DNA of 64,000 nt from Azospirillum sp. 47_25 (GCA_001917125.1 MNTU01000044.1:20294-84293); one strand, 5' to 3'; counted from the stretch's first letter, positions 26,186 through 35,829 are shown. Numbers and translations: made by a program. Notes: generated by a model not told the origin, from the sequence alone.

Positions 26186-27754
26186 ATGAAAGACAATTCC
26201 GACATTGATTATAAACGGCGGACGCATTATATCATAATTGCGCTGCTGGGTATTGCTGTGCTGTGGCTGAATTATTGCAGCCTGAGAGCGCATGTCTCGT
26301 CAAATTCCCGGCTCATCACCGATTATCAGCCCAAGGAGGACGAATTGGCCCGATATCGTAACCCGGCGGTTGCCGGCATATTCTATTCCGCCGACAAAGA
26401 CCGGCTGGACAGCGAAGTAGAGCATTATCTGGCGGATACCGCTTCGCCGTTGGATTACCAGCCCCGGATTTTGATTGTGCCGCATGCCGGTTATGTTTAT
26501 TCGGCTTCAACGGCGGCTAAAGCTTACGGCCGTCTGCAAAAATATGCCGCAAAAATCAAAAACGTTATTTTGCTCGGGCCGTCTCACCGTGTTGCTTTTC
26601 GGGGAGCGGCGCTCCCTTCGGCTGATTTCTTTGCCACCCCGCTGGGAGCCGTTCCGGTTAACCGGGAGTTGACCGCGCAGCTTGCCGCTTTGCCGGGATT
26701 TAAAATTGATGATCATCCCCACAAGGAAGAACACAGTTTGGAAGTGCAGCTGCCTTTTCTGCAAAAAGTTTTGAAAAATTTTAAGATTATTCCTGTCGTT
26801 TACGGAGAGGTCGATCCCGGGCTTTTGGCGCAGGCTCTGGAGCCTCTGGTCGAAAGAGACGATACGCTGCTGGTCGTTTCGGCAGACCTGTCTCATTACA
26901 ACGATTACGAAACCGCCAGGGAACTGGACGGCCGCACGGCCGATATGGTTGCCAATAATCAGGCGGAACTGGAAAACCACATGTCCTGCGGGGCCGACGG
27001 CATTAATGCCGCACTGCTGATAGCCAAAGAAGCCGCTCTGCGTCCGGAAATGCTTGAACTGCTCAATTCCGGCGATACGTCCGGCGACAAACAGCGCGTT
27101 GTCGGCTACGGAGCCTGGAGCTTTGGCGAAGGAGAAAAACCGGCGTCCAAACCGAAACTGTCGCCGCTGGAACGGGAAACCGAGAATTTAAAATTGTTTG
27201 CCGCGGCTTATAAAGACCAGTTGCGCCGAATTGTCAGCCGTTCGCTTGCCGAAGCGGTTCAGCACAAACACTATTCGCCCGCGCGAAAAGATTACGGCAA
27301 CGAACTTTTTGATAAAGGCGCTTCTTTTGTAACGCTGAAGCAAAACGGAGAATTGCGCGGCTGTGTCGGAACGGTGGTTCCCCATGTCGCCGTTGCTCAT
27401 GATTTGGCCGAAAATGCGTATCGCGCCGCAATGGAAGACGGACGTTTTTCGCCGCTGACGGAAGAAGAACTCTCCCGCACCCGCTTTTCAATTTCACTTC
27501 TGACCGGCTTTGAGCGAGTGCCTTACTGGGATGAATCTGATTTGCTGAATCGCATCAGACCGGGAATTGACGGCCTGATTATCCGCGACGGCGACCGTCA
27601 GGGACTGTTCTTGCCTTCTGTCTGGAAAGAGCTTCCCGACAAGGCTGAATTTCTGAAGAATTTAAAAGTAAAGGCCGGGTTTAATCCCAGCTATTGGTCA
27701 AATAACATAAAGGTCTATCGTTTTAGAACCGTGGAGATAAATGATGAAGATTAA
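26186..27754 (+). CDS. Membrane-anchored Memo-AMMECR1 fusion protein
   Basis: 522 residues. An N-terminal membrane anchor (YIIIALLGIAVLWLNYC) is followed by a Memo domain at about 55-320 (NPAVAGIFYSADKDRL, LIVPHAGYVYSASTAAKAY, LLGPSHRVAF, HKEEHSLEVQLPFLQ, VVSADLSHY, GDTSGDKQRVVGYGAW) and an AMMECR1 domain at about 330-522 (FVTLKQNGELRGCVGT, NAYRAAMEDGRFSPLT, FSISLLTGFERV, GLIIRDGDRQGLFLPSVW). These are the B and A proteins of the AmmeMemoRadiSam group, whose reaction is unknown. A matching radical-SAM partner is not in the window. It overlaps the next gene by 14 bp. Confidence 0.92.
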   Translation: MKDNSDIDYKRRTHYIIIALLGIAVLWLNYCSLRAHVSSNSRLITDYQPKEDELARYRNPAVAGIFYSADKDRLDSEVEHYLADTASPLDYQPRILIVPHAGYVYSASTAAKAYGRLQKYAAKIKNVILLGPSHRVAFRGAALPSADFFATPLGAVPVNRELTAQLAALPGFKIDDHPHKEEHSLEVQLPFLQKVLKNFKIIPVVYGEVDPGLLAQALEPLVERDDTLLVVSADLSHYNDYETARELDGRTADMVANNQAELENHMSCGADGINAALLIAKEAALRPEMLELLNSGDTSGDKQRVVGYGAWSFGEGEKPASKPKLSPLERETENLKLFAAAYKDQLRRIVSRSLAEAVQHKHYSPARKDYGNELFDKGASFVTLKQNGELRGCVGTVVPHVAVAHDLAENAYRAAMEDGRFSPLTEEELSRTRFSISLLTGFERVPYWDESDLLNRIRPGIDGLIIRDGDRQGLFLPSVWKELPDKAEFLKNLKVKAGFNPSYWSNNIKVYRFRTVEINDED

Positions 27755-29456
27755 CGGATACGAAATTGCTTTGAGCGAGGCGCAGCTGGACGATATCATA
27801 AATAACCGCATGCGCAGGGTAAAACTGGTTTCCAAAGATTTTGCCGGCTATAAAAATCTGACCGAAGGCAATAAAAAGGCTTTGGAACATCTGGTTGCTG
27901 CCGCCAAAATTTTTGACGATGTGGCGATGGAGCAGGATCACGAGATGAACCTGCCGATGAAAAAAGCCTTGGAAGAAGCTGCCCAAAACAGTACTTATGC
28001 CGCCAAGGCGCTCAAACTTTTCACCTCTTTCCACGGTGTGGAAGGACACAACGGTATTGACCTGGAACCGGTCGAAATTTTCAAAGGCATCAAAGGAGCC
28101 AAAGGACGCAATTTTTATCCGGCGGATTTGGGGGTTGAAGAGTTCCATGAGATTTTGACCCGAATGGTCAACGAAGGCAAAATCGACGAAGTCAAAAAGA
28201 TTTTGAGCGTGCGCACCATGGTGCGCCGCGACGGCAAAAACCTGAAGGCGATTGACTATACCGAATATTTCAAGGATGCTTTCTCCAAAGCGGCCAATGA
28301 AATCGAAGTTGCCGCCCATTATACCACCGATGAAGATTTTAAAGATTATCTCGGCTGGCAGGCGCAGGCCCTGCTGCAAAACAACGAAGATATGGACATG
28401 CTGGCGGACAAGCATTGGGCCGTGCTGCAAAACAACAACCAGCTGGAATTTACTCTCGGCCGTGAAAGCTATGACGATGAACTGACCCCGACCGTTTACG
28501 ACAATCCCGCTTTGCTGGAACTTCTGAACCAACATCAGATTGAAGTCAATCCCAAAGATATGCTCGGTGTGCGCGTCGGCATTATTAACAAAGAAGGCAC
28601 GGATCTGATTCTCAAGTTTAAGCAGCATATGCCGGAACTGGCCAAATTAATGCCTTATGCCGGACAATATCATCAGTCGGTTTCCGACGCCGGTGAATTG
28701 AAACAAACCATGGTTGACGTTGATGTTGTTGCCCTGACCGGAGATTATGCCCAGTGCCGCGGCGCCATTACCACGGCGCAGAATCTGCCCAACAACGACA
28801 AACTGGCAATTAAAACCGGCGGCGGTCGCCGCAATGCTTATCACCGTCAGGTGCGTATGAGCGGCGATCCCGAACGCAACCGGAAACTGCTTGAGCGCCT
28901 GGTTGCGCCGGAACTGCATAAATATTTTGATTTGGAGGCTGATCACCTGTTTGTCATCGGCCACGAAAACGGGCATTCCCTCGGGCCGGACAATGAATAT
29001 CAGCGCGCTCTCGGACTTTATAAAAGCACCGTTGAAGAAGAAAAGGCCGACGTTGTCTCCATCGCCTTTATGCCTGAATATGTCAAAGCCGGTGTAATTG
29101 ACGGGGAAACTTTAAAGAAAATTTACACCACCTGGGTCGCTTACCGCCTGTTTCTGAAAGCGCAGCCGTTGGAAGCCCATCGTGTCGGGGAACTGATTCA
29201 TTTTAACTTCCTGCATGATAACGGAGCCTTCTGGTTTGATGATGAGCATAAGCTGCACATCAATTTTGACAAGTTCCATGATGTTGTTTACGCCATGCTG
29301 AAAGAGACGATTGAAGTCCAGTTGTCAAAATCGTCGGAAAAAGCCAAAGCTTTTATTGATAAATATACTAAATGGGGTAAAGAATCCCAGTATATTGCCA
29401 AAGTTCAAAACGAGCTCGGCGTCAAAAACTATATATGGATTGAGGATAATTTTTAG
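27741..29456 (+). CDS. M49-like zinc peptidase (dipeptidyl-peptidase III family)
   Basis: 571 residues. The zinc site reads HENGHSLGP (H-E-x-x-H) and, 40 residues further, EEEKADVVSIAFM supplies the E-E-x-x-A-D segment of M49/DPP III enzymes, where eukaryotic members have the longer HELLGH. N-terminal text (LTEGNKKALEHLVAAAKIFD, EIFKGIKGAKGRNFYP) fits bacterial members of the group. Probably a cytoplasmic peptidase removing dipeptides; no signal sequence. The start ATG 27741 overlaps the preceding stop, with GGAG upstream, so it is translationally coupled to the Memo-AMMECR1 gene. Confidence 0.8.
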   Translation: MMKINGYEIALSEAQLDDIINNRMRRVKLVSKDFAGYKNLTEGNKKALEHLVAAAKIFDDVAMEQDHEMNLPMKKALEEAAQNSTYAAKALKLFTSFHGVEGHNGIDLEPVEIFKGIKGAKGRNFYPADLGVEEFHEILTRMVNEGKIDEVKKILSVRTMVRRDGKNLKAIDYTEYFKDAFSKAANEIEVAAHYTTDEDFKDYLGWQAQALLQNNEDMDMLADKHWAVLQNNNQLEFTLGRESYDDELTPTVYDNPALLELLNQHQIEVNPKDMLGVRVGIINKEGTDLILKFKQHMPELAKLMPYAGQYHQSVSDAGELKQTMVDVDVVALTGDYAQCRGAITTAQNLPNNDKLAIKTGGGRRNAYHRQVRMSGDPERNRKLLERLVAPELHKYFDLEADHLFVIGHENGHSLGPDNEYQRALGLYKSTVEEEKADVVSIAFMPEYVKAGVIDGETLKKIYTTWVAYRLFLKAQPLEAHRVGELIHFNFLHDNGAFWFDDEHKLHINFDKFHDVVYAMLKETIEVQLSKSSEKAKAFIDKYTKWGKESQYIAKVQNELGVKNYIWIEDNF

Positions 29457-29458
29457 AT

Positions 29459-30841
29459 ATGTATTACAGCTTCTTTGAGATTTTCTCGATAGGGGTCGGC
29501 CCGTCGAGTTCGCATACTGTCGGCCCGATGCGGGCGGCCAAACGCTGGCTGGATAACCTGCGTAAAGAAAATCTGTTCGAGAAAGTTGCCAAAGTTGAGG
29601 TAACCTTATACGGCTCTCTGGCTCTGACCGGTTTCGGTCATGGAACGGTCAAGGCAATTGTCTACGGGCTGATGGGCCTGGAGGCCGAAGCCATCGACCC
29701 TGAAATTCCTTATGTTAATGCCGTCGAACGCGATAAAATTCTCCACCTCGGGCAGGAGCGTGCCATTCCTTTCGATTTGGATAAAAACGTTGTTTTTGAA
29801 AAGGAAATATTTCTGCCCGAACATTCCAACGGCATGCGTTTCAAAGCGCTGGACGCTGACGGCCGGGTTTTGCTGAATGAGGTCTATTTTTCGGTCGGCG
29901 GCGGAACCGTTGCCCGTCAGGATGAAATGGCTTCCCGCAGCGAACGCGAGCCCTATAAGGTGCCCTACGACTTTGAAAGCTGCAGTCAGTTGATGACGCT
30001 TTGCGAAAAACATAATCTGACCATTGCCGAATTGGTTATGGCCAATGAAACGGCTCTGCGTCCGGCAGAAGAAGTGGAAGCGGGCATAGCCAAAATCAAC
30101 CGGGTGATGCAGCATTCGCTTGAGCGCGGAATGAAAGCTCAGGGCATTTTGCCCGGCGGTCTGAACATTGAACGCCGTGCCCACAAACTTTATCAGCGGC
30201 TGGAAGAAAAATTTATCAACAATGATTATGATCCGCTGGATATGATTGACTGGATTAATCTTTGGGGTTTCGCCGTTGCCGAAGAAAATGCTTCCGGCGG
30301 CCAGGTGGTAACCGCACCGACCATGGGATCGGCCGGAATTATTCCTGCCGTCATGCGCTATTATGAGCGTTTTGCCCATGTCAAATCACCTTATAAAGTA
30401 GATGAAGGCGTGAAAGTCTTCCTTTTGACCGCCTCGGCAATTTGCAGCCTCTATCGTACCAATGCCTCCATTTCCGGCGCCGAAGTCGGCTGCCAGGGCG
30501 AAGTCGGTGTCGCCTGCTCCATGGCTGCCGCCGGTTTGGTTGCCGCAATGGGCGGCAGCAACAGACAGGTTGAAAATGCTGCCGAAATTGCCATGGAACA
30601 CAATCTCGGACTGACCTGCGATCCGTTAAGCGGCTTGGTTCAGGTTCCCTGTATCGAGCGCAATGCCATGGGAGCCATCAAAGCGGTCAATTCCGCCCGT
30701 TTGGCCCTGCGCGGAACCGGCCAGCACGTCGTTTCGCTCGACAGCGTGATTAAAACCATGTTTGACACCGGGCGCGACATGCACAACAAATACAAGGAAA
30801 CCTCGCTCGGCGGTCTGGCCGTCAATGTGGCGAACTGCTAA
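29459..30841 (+). CDS. sdaA: L-serine ammonia-lyase, single-chain type
   Basis: 460 residues. Family blocks: [63 protein letters not shown] and the [4Fe-4S] cysteines in [38 protein letters not shown]. It deaminates serine to pyruvate and ammonia with an oxygen-labile cluster, which fits anaerobic life. Starts 2 bp after the M49-like peptidase; peptide breakdown feeding serine use is a plausible link. Confidence 0.96.
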   Translation: MYYSFFEIFSIGVGPSSSHTVGPMRAAKRWLDNLRKENLFEKVAKVEVTLYGSLALTGFGHGTVKAIVYGLMGLEAEAIDPEIPYVNAVERDKILHLGQERAIPFDLDKNVVFEKEIFLPEHSNGMRFKALDADGRVLLNEVYFSVGGGTVARQDEMASRSEREPYKVPYDFESCSQLMTLCEKHNLTIAELVMANETALRPAEEVEAGIAKINRVMQHSLERGMKAQGILPGGLNIERRAHKLYQRLEEKFINNDYDPLDMIDWINLWGFAVAEENASGGQVVTAPTMGSAGIIPAVMRYYERFAHVKSPYKVDEGVKVFLLTASAICSLYRTNASISGAEVGCQGEVGVACSMAAAGLVAAMGGSNRQVENAAEIAMEHNLGLTCDPLSGLVQVPCIERNAMGAIKAVNSARLALRGTGQHVVSLDSVIKTMFDTGRDMHNKYKETSLGGLAVNVANC

Positions 30842-30872
30842 AAAGTCAGATAATTTTCTTGCCTTATTTGCA

Positions 30873-30926
30873 AAAATATCCCACTATACTAGGCAATAAA
30901 CGTGTCATTTACGGTGGGATTTTTTT
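30873..30926 (+). terminator. Long-loop hairpin with T-run between sdaA and the next gene
   Basis: atcccac (30878-30884) pairs with gtgggat (30914-30920), extended by A/T pairs, and is followed by T7. The distal arm overlaps the likely ribosome site (GGTGGGA) of the gene at 30929, so it could act as a terminator or attenuator. Confidence 0.45.
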
Positions 30927-30928
30927 AT

Positions 30929-31297
30929 ATGTATAAAAAATTAATTGCCGGTGAGTTCGGCCTGCGTGATACTTTCTGGAAATACGGCGTCATGGGAACG
31001 CTCTTGGGGCTGTTTGTCGTCAAGCTGTTCGGCAGCCTGCTGGCGCCTAAACTGGCCGGGGTCAGCATCTATAAATATTTTACGGTTTATTTTAATCCGC
31101 TTACCATGGATACCGGCATCGTCGTTTACACCGTCTGCTATCTCACCAGTCTGTTTGTCTTTGTGGCCTACAACATTTCAATGGTGCTGGCCGTCTGGCG
31201 GAGTGCGGCCGCTTATGAGCGGAGTCCCTGGCTGCGCCATATTGCCCGCCTGATGATGCTTTTGATTGTCTATACCTGCTTCCGTCTCATCTTTTAG
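30929..31297 (+). CDS. Small membrane protein, three to four segments
   Basis: 122 residues beginning MYKKLIAGEFGLRDTFWKYG with hydrophobic stretches GVMGTLLGLFVVKLFGSLLA, IVVYTVCYLTSLFVFVAYN and HIARLMMLLIVYTCFRLIF. The frame extends to a GTG at 30902, but ATG 30929 has the GGTGGGA site. No family recognised. The next small lipoprotein gene starts 12 bp downstream and is probably in the same operon. Confidence 0.7.
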   Translation: MYKKLIAGEFGLRDTFWKYGVMGTLLGLFVVKLFGSLLAPKLAGVSIYKYFTVYFNPLTMDTGIVVYTVCYLTSLFVFVAYNISMVLAVWRSAAAYERSPWLRHIARLMMLLIVYTCFRLIF

Positions 31298-31309
31298 AAA
31301 GGAAACCGG

Positions 31310-31471
31310 ATGAAAAAGATATTTGCCTTTTTTGCACTTTTGTTGTTGTGGGGGTGTGTCGAAGCCGGGGAATTTACGCCCAAACGCCACCGGATGCATG
31401 ATTTGAACCGCACCGAAACCTGCGCGCAGGATTCCCGCAAATGCATTCAGGGGACAAACATTCCCTGGTAA
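31310..31471 (+). CDS. Small lipoprotein, 53 residues
   Basis: Starts MKKIFAFFALLLLWGC with lipobox LWGC and acylatable cysteine at residue 16; the mature part is only about 38 residues and has two further cysteines (TETCAQDSRKCIQG) that could form a disulfide. AAAGGAAA lies just upstream at good spacing. It follows the small membrane protein gene by 12 bp and is closed by a strong terminator. No family recognised. Confidence 0.75.
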   Translation: MKKIFAFFALLLLWGCVEAGEFTPKRHRMHDLNRTETCAQDSRKCIQGTNIPW

Positions 31472-31481
31472 AATAAGTAAT

Positions 31482-31512
31482 AAAAAAAGCACCTTTCAAG
31501 GTGCTTTTTTTA
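31482..31512. terminator. Bidirectional Rho-independent terminator
   Basis: Stem aaaaaaagcacctt with aaggtgcttttttt; A and T runs on either side make it work for the plus-strand lipoprotein and the minus-strand gene ending at 31513. Confidence 0.9.
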
Positions 31513-32310
31513 TTAATCAATATTAACCACCAAGCCTTTGTTAATTAAAAAATTCGGAGTTTTGCCGTTAAAACTGTTATATTTTTTCACCAGTTCCAAA
31601 GCCTCGTTGTCGGCAACCGGCTGGCGATTGTGGCTGCTGCCCGAAGTTTTTGCCGCTTTGGCCGGAACCGCGCTTTGCGCCGTCATTTCGGCTTCCTGCT
31701 CTTTGGCTTTGTCAACTTTGATTTCTTCCGGCGCTTTCAGAATCTTGTCCAAAATGCCCTGTGTCTCTTTGGAGCGGCGGTTGGTGTAAACAATGTTCTG
31801 TTTGTCTGCCGGCAGAATTTCCAGAATTTTTTCCAGATTGCCCAGCTGTTTTTTCTTTTTGATTAAATTAATGTCGTCCACCACCAGAATATTGGTTTTC
31901 GTCAGGTCAAGCTTGTCTTCGCCGACCAGTTCCACCAGCAAATCCGGCGACCCGATAATTACATTGGCTTCATTGTCAATGTCTTCGTCTTTATCCTTAA
32001 TTGTCGCTTCGTTGATTTCATGATATTTGTTGAAAATCGCCATCCGGTCGGAAGCAACCACCGACTGCTCTGAATCGGCGGTGATAATCAGAATGTTTCT
32101 CTGTTTGCCTTTGCCGTCGGAAATCAAATCAATCAGCGGAAAGACATAAGACGTCGTTTTGCCGCAGCCGGCCGGAGCAATCGTAAAAACGTCTTTTCCT
32201 TGTAAAATGGAGGGAATAACGTCAGCCTGAACCGTCGTCGGTTCGGTGATGCCGAATTCGTCAATGGCCTGTACAGTCTTGGGGCTTAAGCCTAATTCTA
32301 AAAAATTCAT
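31513..32310 (-). CDS. Half-size DEAD-box-like protein (only RecA-like domain 1)
   Basis: 265 residues. The Q-motif (FLELGLSPKTVQAIDEFGIT, then PTTVQADVIP) and Walker A variant APAGCGKT are followed by a GSPDLL block. The DEAD box reads VVDD and the SAT motif reads YTNRR, so catalysis is doubtful. There is no second RecA domain: residues 200-265 are low complexity and end KTPNFLINKGLVVNID. Full DEAD-box helicases have about 400 residues. It may bind RNA or regulate a full helicase, or be a decayed gene kept under selection; the reading frame is intact. Confidence 0.75.
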   Translation of the reverse strand: MNFLELGLSPKTVQAIDEFGITEPTTVQADVIPSILQGKDVFTIAPAGCGKTTSYVFPLIDLISDGKGKQRNILIITADSEQSVVASDRMAIFNKYHEINEATIKDKDEDIDNEANVIIGSPDLLVELVGEDKLDLTKTNILVVDDINLIKKKKQLGNLEKILEILPADKQNIVYTNRRSKETQGILDKILKAPEEIKVDKAKEQEAEMTAQSAVPAKAAKTSGSSHNRQPVADNEALELVKKYNSFNGKTPNFLINKGLVVNID

Positions 32311-32386
32311 GGTAGTTCTTCTTATTTTTCTGGTCTATTTTAATTTCTTGCAGTATCATGTATTTTATAAAGTTAGTCAACCATAA

Positions 32387-32947
32387 ATGAAAGTCACTGC
32401 CATGTTGATGAATAAAAACGATTCAATCCTGCTCATTATTGACGTGCAGGAGAACTTAGCCCCGGCGCAGGAAAGCCCCCGCGAAGTAATCAACGGCTGC
32501 GCGTCGCTGCTGAATGTTGCCAAAAAACTGAGTATCCCCTTTCTGATTGCCGAGCAGGATCGCAGCAAGTTCGGCCCGACCATGATTGATTTGCGAAATG
32601 TTTTGGGCGATGACGGTGCCTATTTTGAAAAAGATACGCTTTCCTGCTACAAAAATGACAATATCCGCCGCGCTATCGAAAAATCAGGCAAAAAACAGCT
32701 GATTATTGCCGGACTGGAAACGCATCTTTGTGTGCTCCAGACGGCGATTGATTTTGCCGAAGCCGGATATAATGTCTTTGTGGTTGCTGACAGCAGTTCA
32801 TCGCGCAACGGCATGCAAAGCGTTATGGGCGTTCAGCGTCTGCTGCGCAACGGTGTGGACGTGGTGACCCGTGAAATGGTTATGTTTGAATGGATGGATC
32901 AGTCCGGCAGCCCGCTGTTTAACGAATTGTGGGAGCGCCGTCCCTGA
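32387..32947 (+). CDS. Isochorismatase-family cysteine hydrolase
   Basis: 186 residues from ATG 32387 (179 or 181 if ATG 32408 or 32402 is used; no start has a clear ribosome site). The catalytic triad is visible: Asp in LLIIDVQENLAP, Lys in FEKDTLSCY, Cys in AGLETHLCVLQTA. The family hydrolyses isochorismate, nicotinamide or related amides; substrate unknown here. Stand-alone between divergent and convergent genes, with a terminator after it. Confidence 0.88.
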   Translation: MKVTAMLMNKNDSILLIIDVQENLAPAQESPREVINGCASLLNVAKKLSIPFLIAEQDRSKFGPTMIDLRNVLGDDGAYFEKDTLSCYKNDNIRRAIEKSGKKQLIIAGLETHLCVLQTAIDFAEAGYNVFVVADSSSSRNGMQSVMGVQRLLRNGVDVVTREMVMFEWMDQSGSPLFNELWERRP

Positions 32948-32963
32948 AGCTTTTCCCGTAAAT

Positions 32964-32997
32964 AAAACCTCTGCGGCAAAGCAGAGGTTTTATTTTG
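32964..32997. terminator. Rho-independent terminator
   Basis: Stem aaaacctctgc with gcagaggtttt, loop ggcaaa, then a T-rich run in the plus direction. It may also serve the minus-strand cupin gene from the other side. Confidence 0.85.
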
Positions 32998-33020
32998 TTT
33001 GTTTTCTTGCGTACGGGCAG

Positions 33021-33389
33021 TTATTTGCCGGCTCGTCCGTAAGAGTCCTCATAACGGATAATGTCGTTCTCGTCCAGATTGTCTCCGGTTTGAACTTCGA
33101 TGAATTCCATCATGTCGTTCGTGTCGTTTTGAATCCGGTGTTTGGTTTGGGCCGGAATAAAGACGGCGTCATTGGCTTTTTTGAACAGCTTGTCCTCGCC
33201 CAGGGTGACAACGGCTTCGCCTTTGATGATAATCCAGTGCTCGTCGCGGAAGTTGTGTGACTGCAGGGAAAGGATGTTTCCCGGCGTTACGCAGATTCTT
33301 TTAACGCAGAAACCGTTGCCCGCGTCCAGAACTTCCCATGTTCCCCACGGTCTGGTGTCACGGTCGCCTTTTTGATAATTGTTACTCAT
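33021..33389 (-). CDS. Stand-alone cupin of the mannose-6-phosphate isomerase type II family
   Basis: 122 residues. RPWGTWEVLDAGNGFCVKRI, PGNILSLQSHNFRDEHWIII, KGEAVVTLGE and FIPAQTKHRIQN are the C-terminal cupin blocks of bifunctional ManC/AlgA proteins (metal ligands in Q-S-H...E-H-W and H-R). The nucleotidyltransferase half is absent, so this resembles the separate single-domain isomerases. It may interconvert mannose-6-P and fructose-6-P. Confidence 0.82.
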   Translation of the reverse strand: MSNNYQKGDRDTRPWGTWEVLDAGNGFCVKRICVTPGNILSLQSHNFRDEHWIIIKGEAVVTLGEDKLFKKANDAVFIPAQTKHRIQNDTNDMMEFIEVQTGDNLDENDIIRYEDSYGRAGK

Positions 33390-33497
33390 AATTTTCTCTG
33401 TTAATTATTAAAATAAAATAAGATTATTCTTGATGAAAAGATATAGATATTATATAAAAAATCAAGTTGAATTTTTTTTAGGCAATTGGATAAAATT

Positions 33498-35765
33498 ATG
33501 CAGTCACCCGCCATTAACCAGGCTATGGACATTCTGAAATTATTGCGTCAGGTTACTGAAAGCCCCGATGAAGTCCCCGTCAAGCTGTCTAAAATCATCC
33601 GTATTATTGCCGAGCAGACTTCTTCTGACGCGGCTTCCGTTTATTTTGCCGTCGATGACAATTATCTGGAGCTTTTTGCCTCATACGGCCTGAACGAAAC
33701 TGCCGAACACAAGCTGACTATCCGTTTCGGTGAAGGGCTGATCGGCGAAGTGGCCAAAAACAACCGCTCTTTATCATCGGCCGATGCTGCCAAACATCCG
33801 AAATTTGCCTACAAAGCCGAACTCGGGGAAGATGCTTATCATGCCTTTCTCGGCGTTCCGCTGATTCGCTGGAACCGGGCCATCGGCGTTTTGGTCGTGC
33901 AGAAAAAAGAGGTTCACGAATATTCGCAGACTGAAATCGAAATTCTGGAAACCGTTGCCATGGTTTTGTCTGAGGTTTTCTCTTCCGAAGAGGTTTCCAA
34001 TTATAAAAAAACGCTGATTAAAGAACGCGGACTGACCGCACGGGAACGCATCAAGGGAATCAGTCTGAGCAAAGGCTATGGGCTGGGACAGGCGATTATT
34101 CACCGCCGCCGTCAGGCTGTCAGCAAAATTTTTGCTGAAGACAAAGAAAAAGAACTGCAGCGTTTGGAAACCGCCCACCGGCAGATGAACGCCGACCTGG
34201 ATGAAAAGCTGAACGCCACCAAACTCGGCATCGGCGAACATGTTGACATTCTTGATGCTTATCGGATGTTTGCCAAAGACAAAGGCTGGTATAAAAAAAT
34301 TGCCGACAATGTTAATTCGGGCTTAACTGCGGAAGCGGCGGTCGAGCGCGCTTATGAAGACATGTGGAACCGTCTGTCGGCCACGAATGACCAATATCTC
34401 AAAGAGCGTCTGCACGACCTGCGCGATGTGGCCGACCGTTTGCAAAACTATCTCAGCGGCGATTATTGCCGGGCCTGCGAGGTTGTCAACAGCCGGGACA
34501 TCGTCGTCGTTGCCCAAACCATGGGGCCGGCGGATCTGATGGATTATGACTATAATAAAATCCGCGGTTTGATTATTGAAGACGGTACGCCGACCATGCA
34601 CGTGGCCATTGTTGCCAAAGCGTTGAATATTCCGGTTATTGCCAAAATCAAAGGCGTGTTTAACGATATTAAAACCGGGGACAATCTGGCGGTTGACGGC
34701 AACGAAGGTTATGTTTATATCAATCCGAACCAAAGCGTGCTGGAAAAATTCCGCGCCAAAATTGCCGAAAAGCAAAAGCTGCTGGCCCGTTTGGCCGAGT
34801 TGAAAAAACTTCCCTCCAAAACCCTTGACGGCGTGCGTATCGGGTTATATCTCAATGTCGGCCTGTCTTTTGATTTGGACTATATCGAAACCACCAACTG
34901 CGACGGCATCGGTCTGTATCGTACCGAAATTCCTTTTATGGCTTCTGATGTGATGCCTAATGTGGAACGTCAGATTTCCTATTACAAGGAACTGATGGAT
35001 CGCGCCGGCAACAAAAAGGTTATTTTCCGCAGCCTTGATGTCGGTTCCGACAAACTGTTGCCTTACTGGAGCGCCATGGGTGAGGAGAACCCGGCCATCG
35101 GCTGGCGTTCGATTCGCATTACGCTTGACCGTCGGGCAATTCTGCGCAAACAGGTGCGTGCGTTTCTGCGCGCCGCAGCCGGCAAAGAATTGAATGTTAT
35201 GTTTCCGATGATTTCCGATGTTTCGGAATTTGAAGAAGCCAAAGAAACGCTGCTGATTGAACTGGAAAAGGAAAAACGCCGCGGCACGCCCATCCCTTCC
35301 AGAGTTAATGTCGGCCTGATGATTGAAGTGCCTTCAATCGTTTTCCAGTTGGAAGACGTTTTGAAACAGGCCGACTTCATTTCCATCGGCACCAATGATC
35401 TGGCGCAGTTTACCTTTGCCTGCGATCGCGGCAATCCGCGCCTGACCGAACGTTATGACGTTCTTTCTTCGCCTTTTCTCAAACTGATGGGCGATATTGT
35501 CGCCAAGGCGGATGCCGCCGGCGTTTATTGCTCTGTCTGCGGCGAAATGGCCTCCAATCCGATTGAGGCCATGGCGCTCATCGGGCTGGGCTACCGCAAC
35601 CTTTCGGCCTCCGGGTCGTCTTACGGCCGGGTTAAGTCGATGATTCGTTCGGTCAATGCCGCCGAAGTCAGTGACTATGTGAAAAGTTTATTGAAATCTC
35701 AAAAAAGGACTTTACGTCCGCAATTAATGGCCTATGCTTATGACCATGGTATTGAAATCTATTAA
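33498..35765 (+). CDS. ptsP: Phosphoenolpyruvate-protein phosphotransferase PtsP (EI-Ntr)
   Basis: 755 residues. An N-terminal GAF domain (about 20-165) is followed by the EI linker GISLSKGYGLGQAIIHRR, the phospho-His domain (GTPTMHVAIVAKALNIPVIA with the active His) and the PEP-binding barrel (LYRTEIPFM, VIFRSLDVGSDK, NPAIGWRSIRI, MIEVPS, SIGTNDLAQFTFACDR, GEMASNP). It starts the nitrogen phosphotransfer chain; HPr and EIIA-Ntr are not in the window. ATG 33498 is preferred to TTG 33486. Confidence 0.95.
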   Translation: MQSPAINQAMDILKLLRQVTESPDEVPVKLSKIIRIIAEQTSSDAASVYFAVDDNYLELFASYGLNETAEHKLTIRFGEGLIGEVAKNNRSLSSADAAKHPKFAYKAELGEDAYHAFLGVPLIRWNRAIGVLVVQKKEVHEYSQTEIEILETVAMVLSEVFSSEEVSNYKKTLIKERGLTARERIKGISLSKGYGLGQAIIHRRRQAVSKIFAEDKEKELQRLETAHRQMNADLDEKLNATKLGIGEHVDILDAYRMFAKDKGWYKKIADNVNSGLTAEAAVERAYEDMWNRLSATNDQYLKERLHDLRDVADRLQNYLSGDYCRACEVVNSRDIVVVAQTMGPADLMDYDYNKIRGLIIEDGTPTMHVAIVAKALNIPVIAKIKGVFNDIKTGDNLAVDGNEGYVYINPNQSVLEKFRAKIAEKQKLLARLAELKKLPSKTLDGVRIGLYLNVGLSFDLDYIETTNCDGIGLYRTEIPFMASDVMPNVERQISYYKELMDRAGNKKVIFRSLDVGSDKLLPYWSAMGEENPAIGWRSIRITLDRRAILRKQVRAFLRAAAGKELNVMFPMISDVSEFEEAKETLLIELEKEKRRGTPIPSRVNVGLMIEVPSIVFQLEDVLKQADFISIGTNDLAQFTFACDRGNPRLTERYDVLSSPFLKLMGDIVAKADAAGVYCSVCGEMASNPIEAMALIGLGYRNLSASGSSYGRVKSMIRSVNAAEVSDYVKSLLKSQKRTLRPQLMAYAYDHGIEIY

Positions 35766-35829
35766 AAACTGTGGTTCAATAACCGGCAGATTCGCAAATC
35801 ATACTTAATGACATTAAAGGGATAAAACC

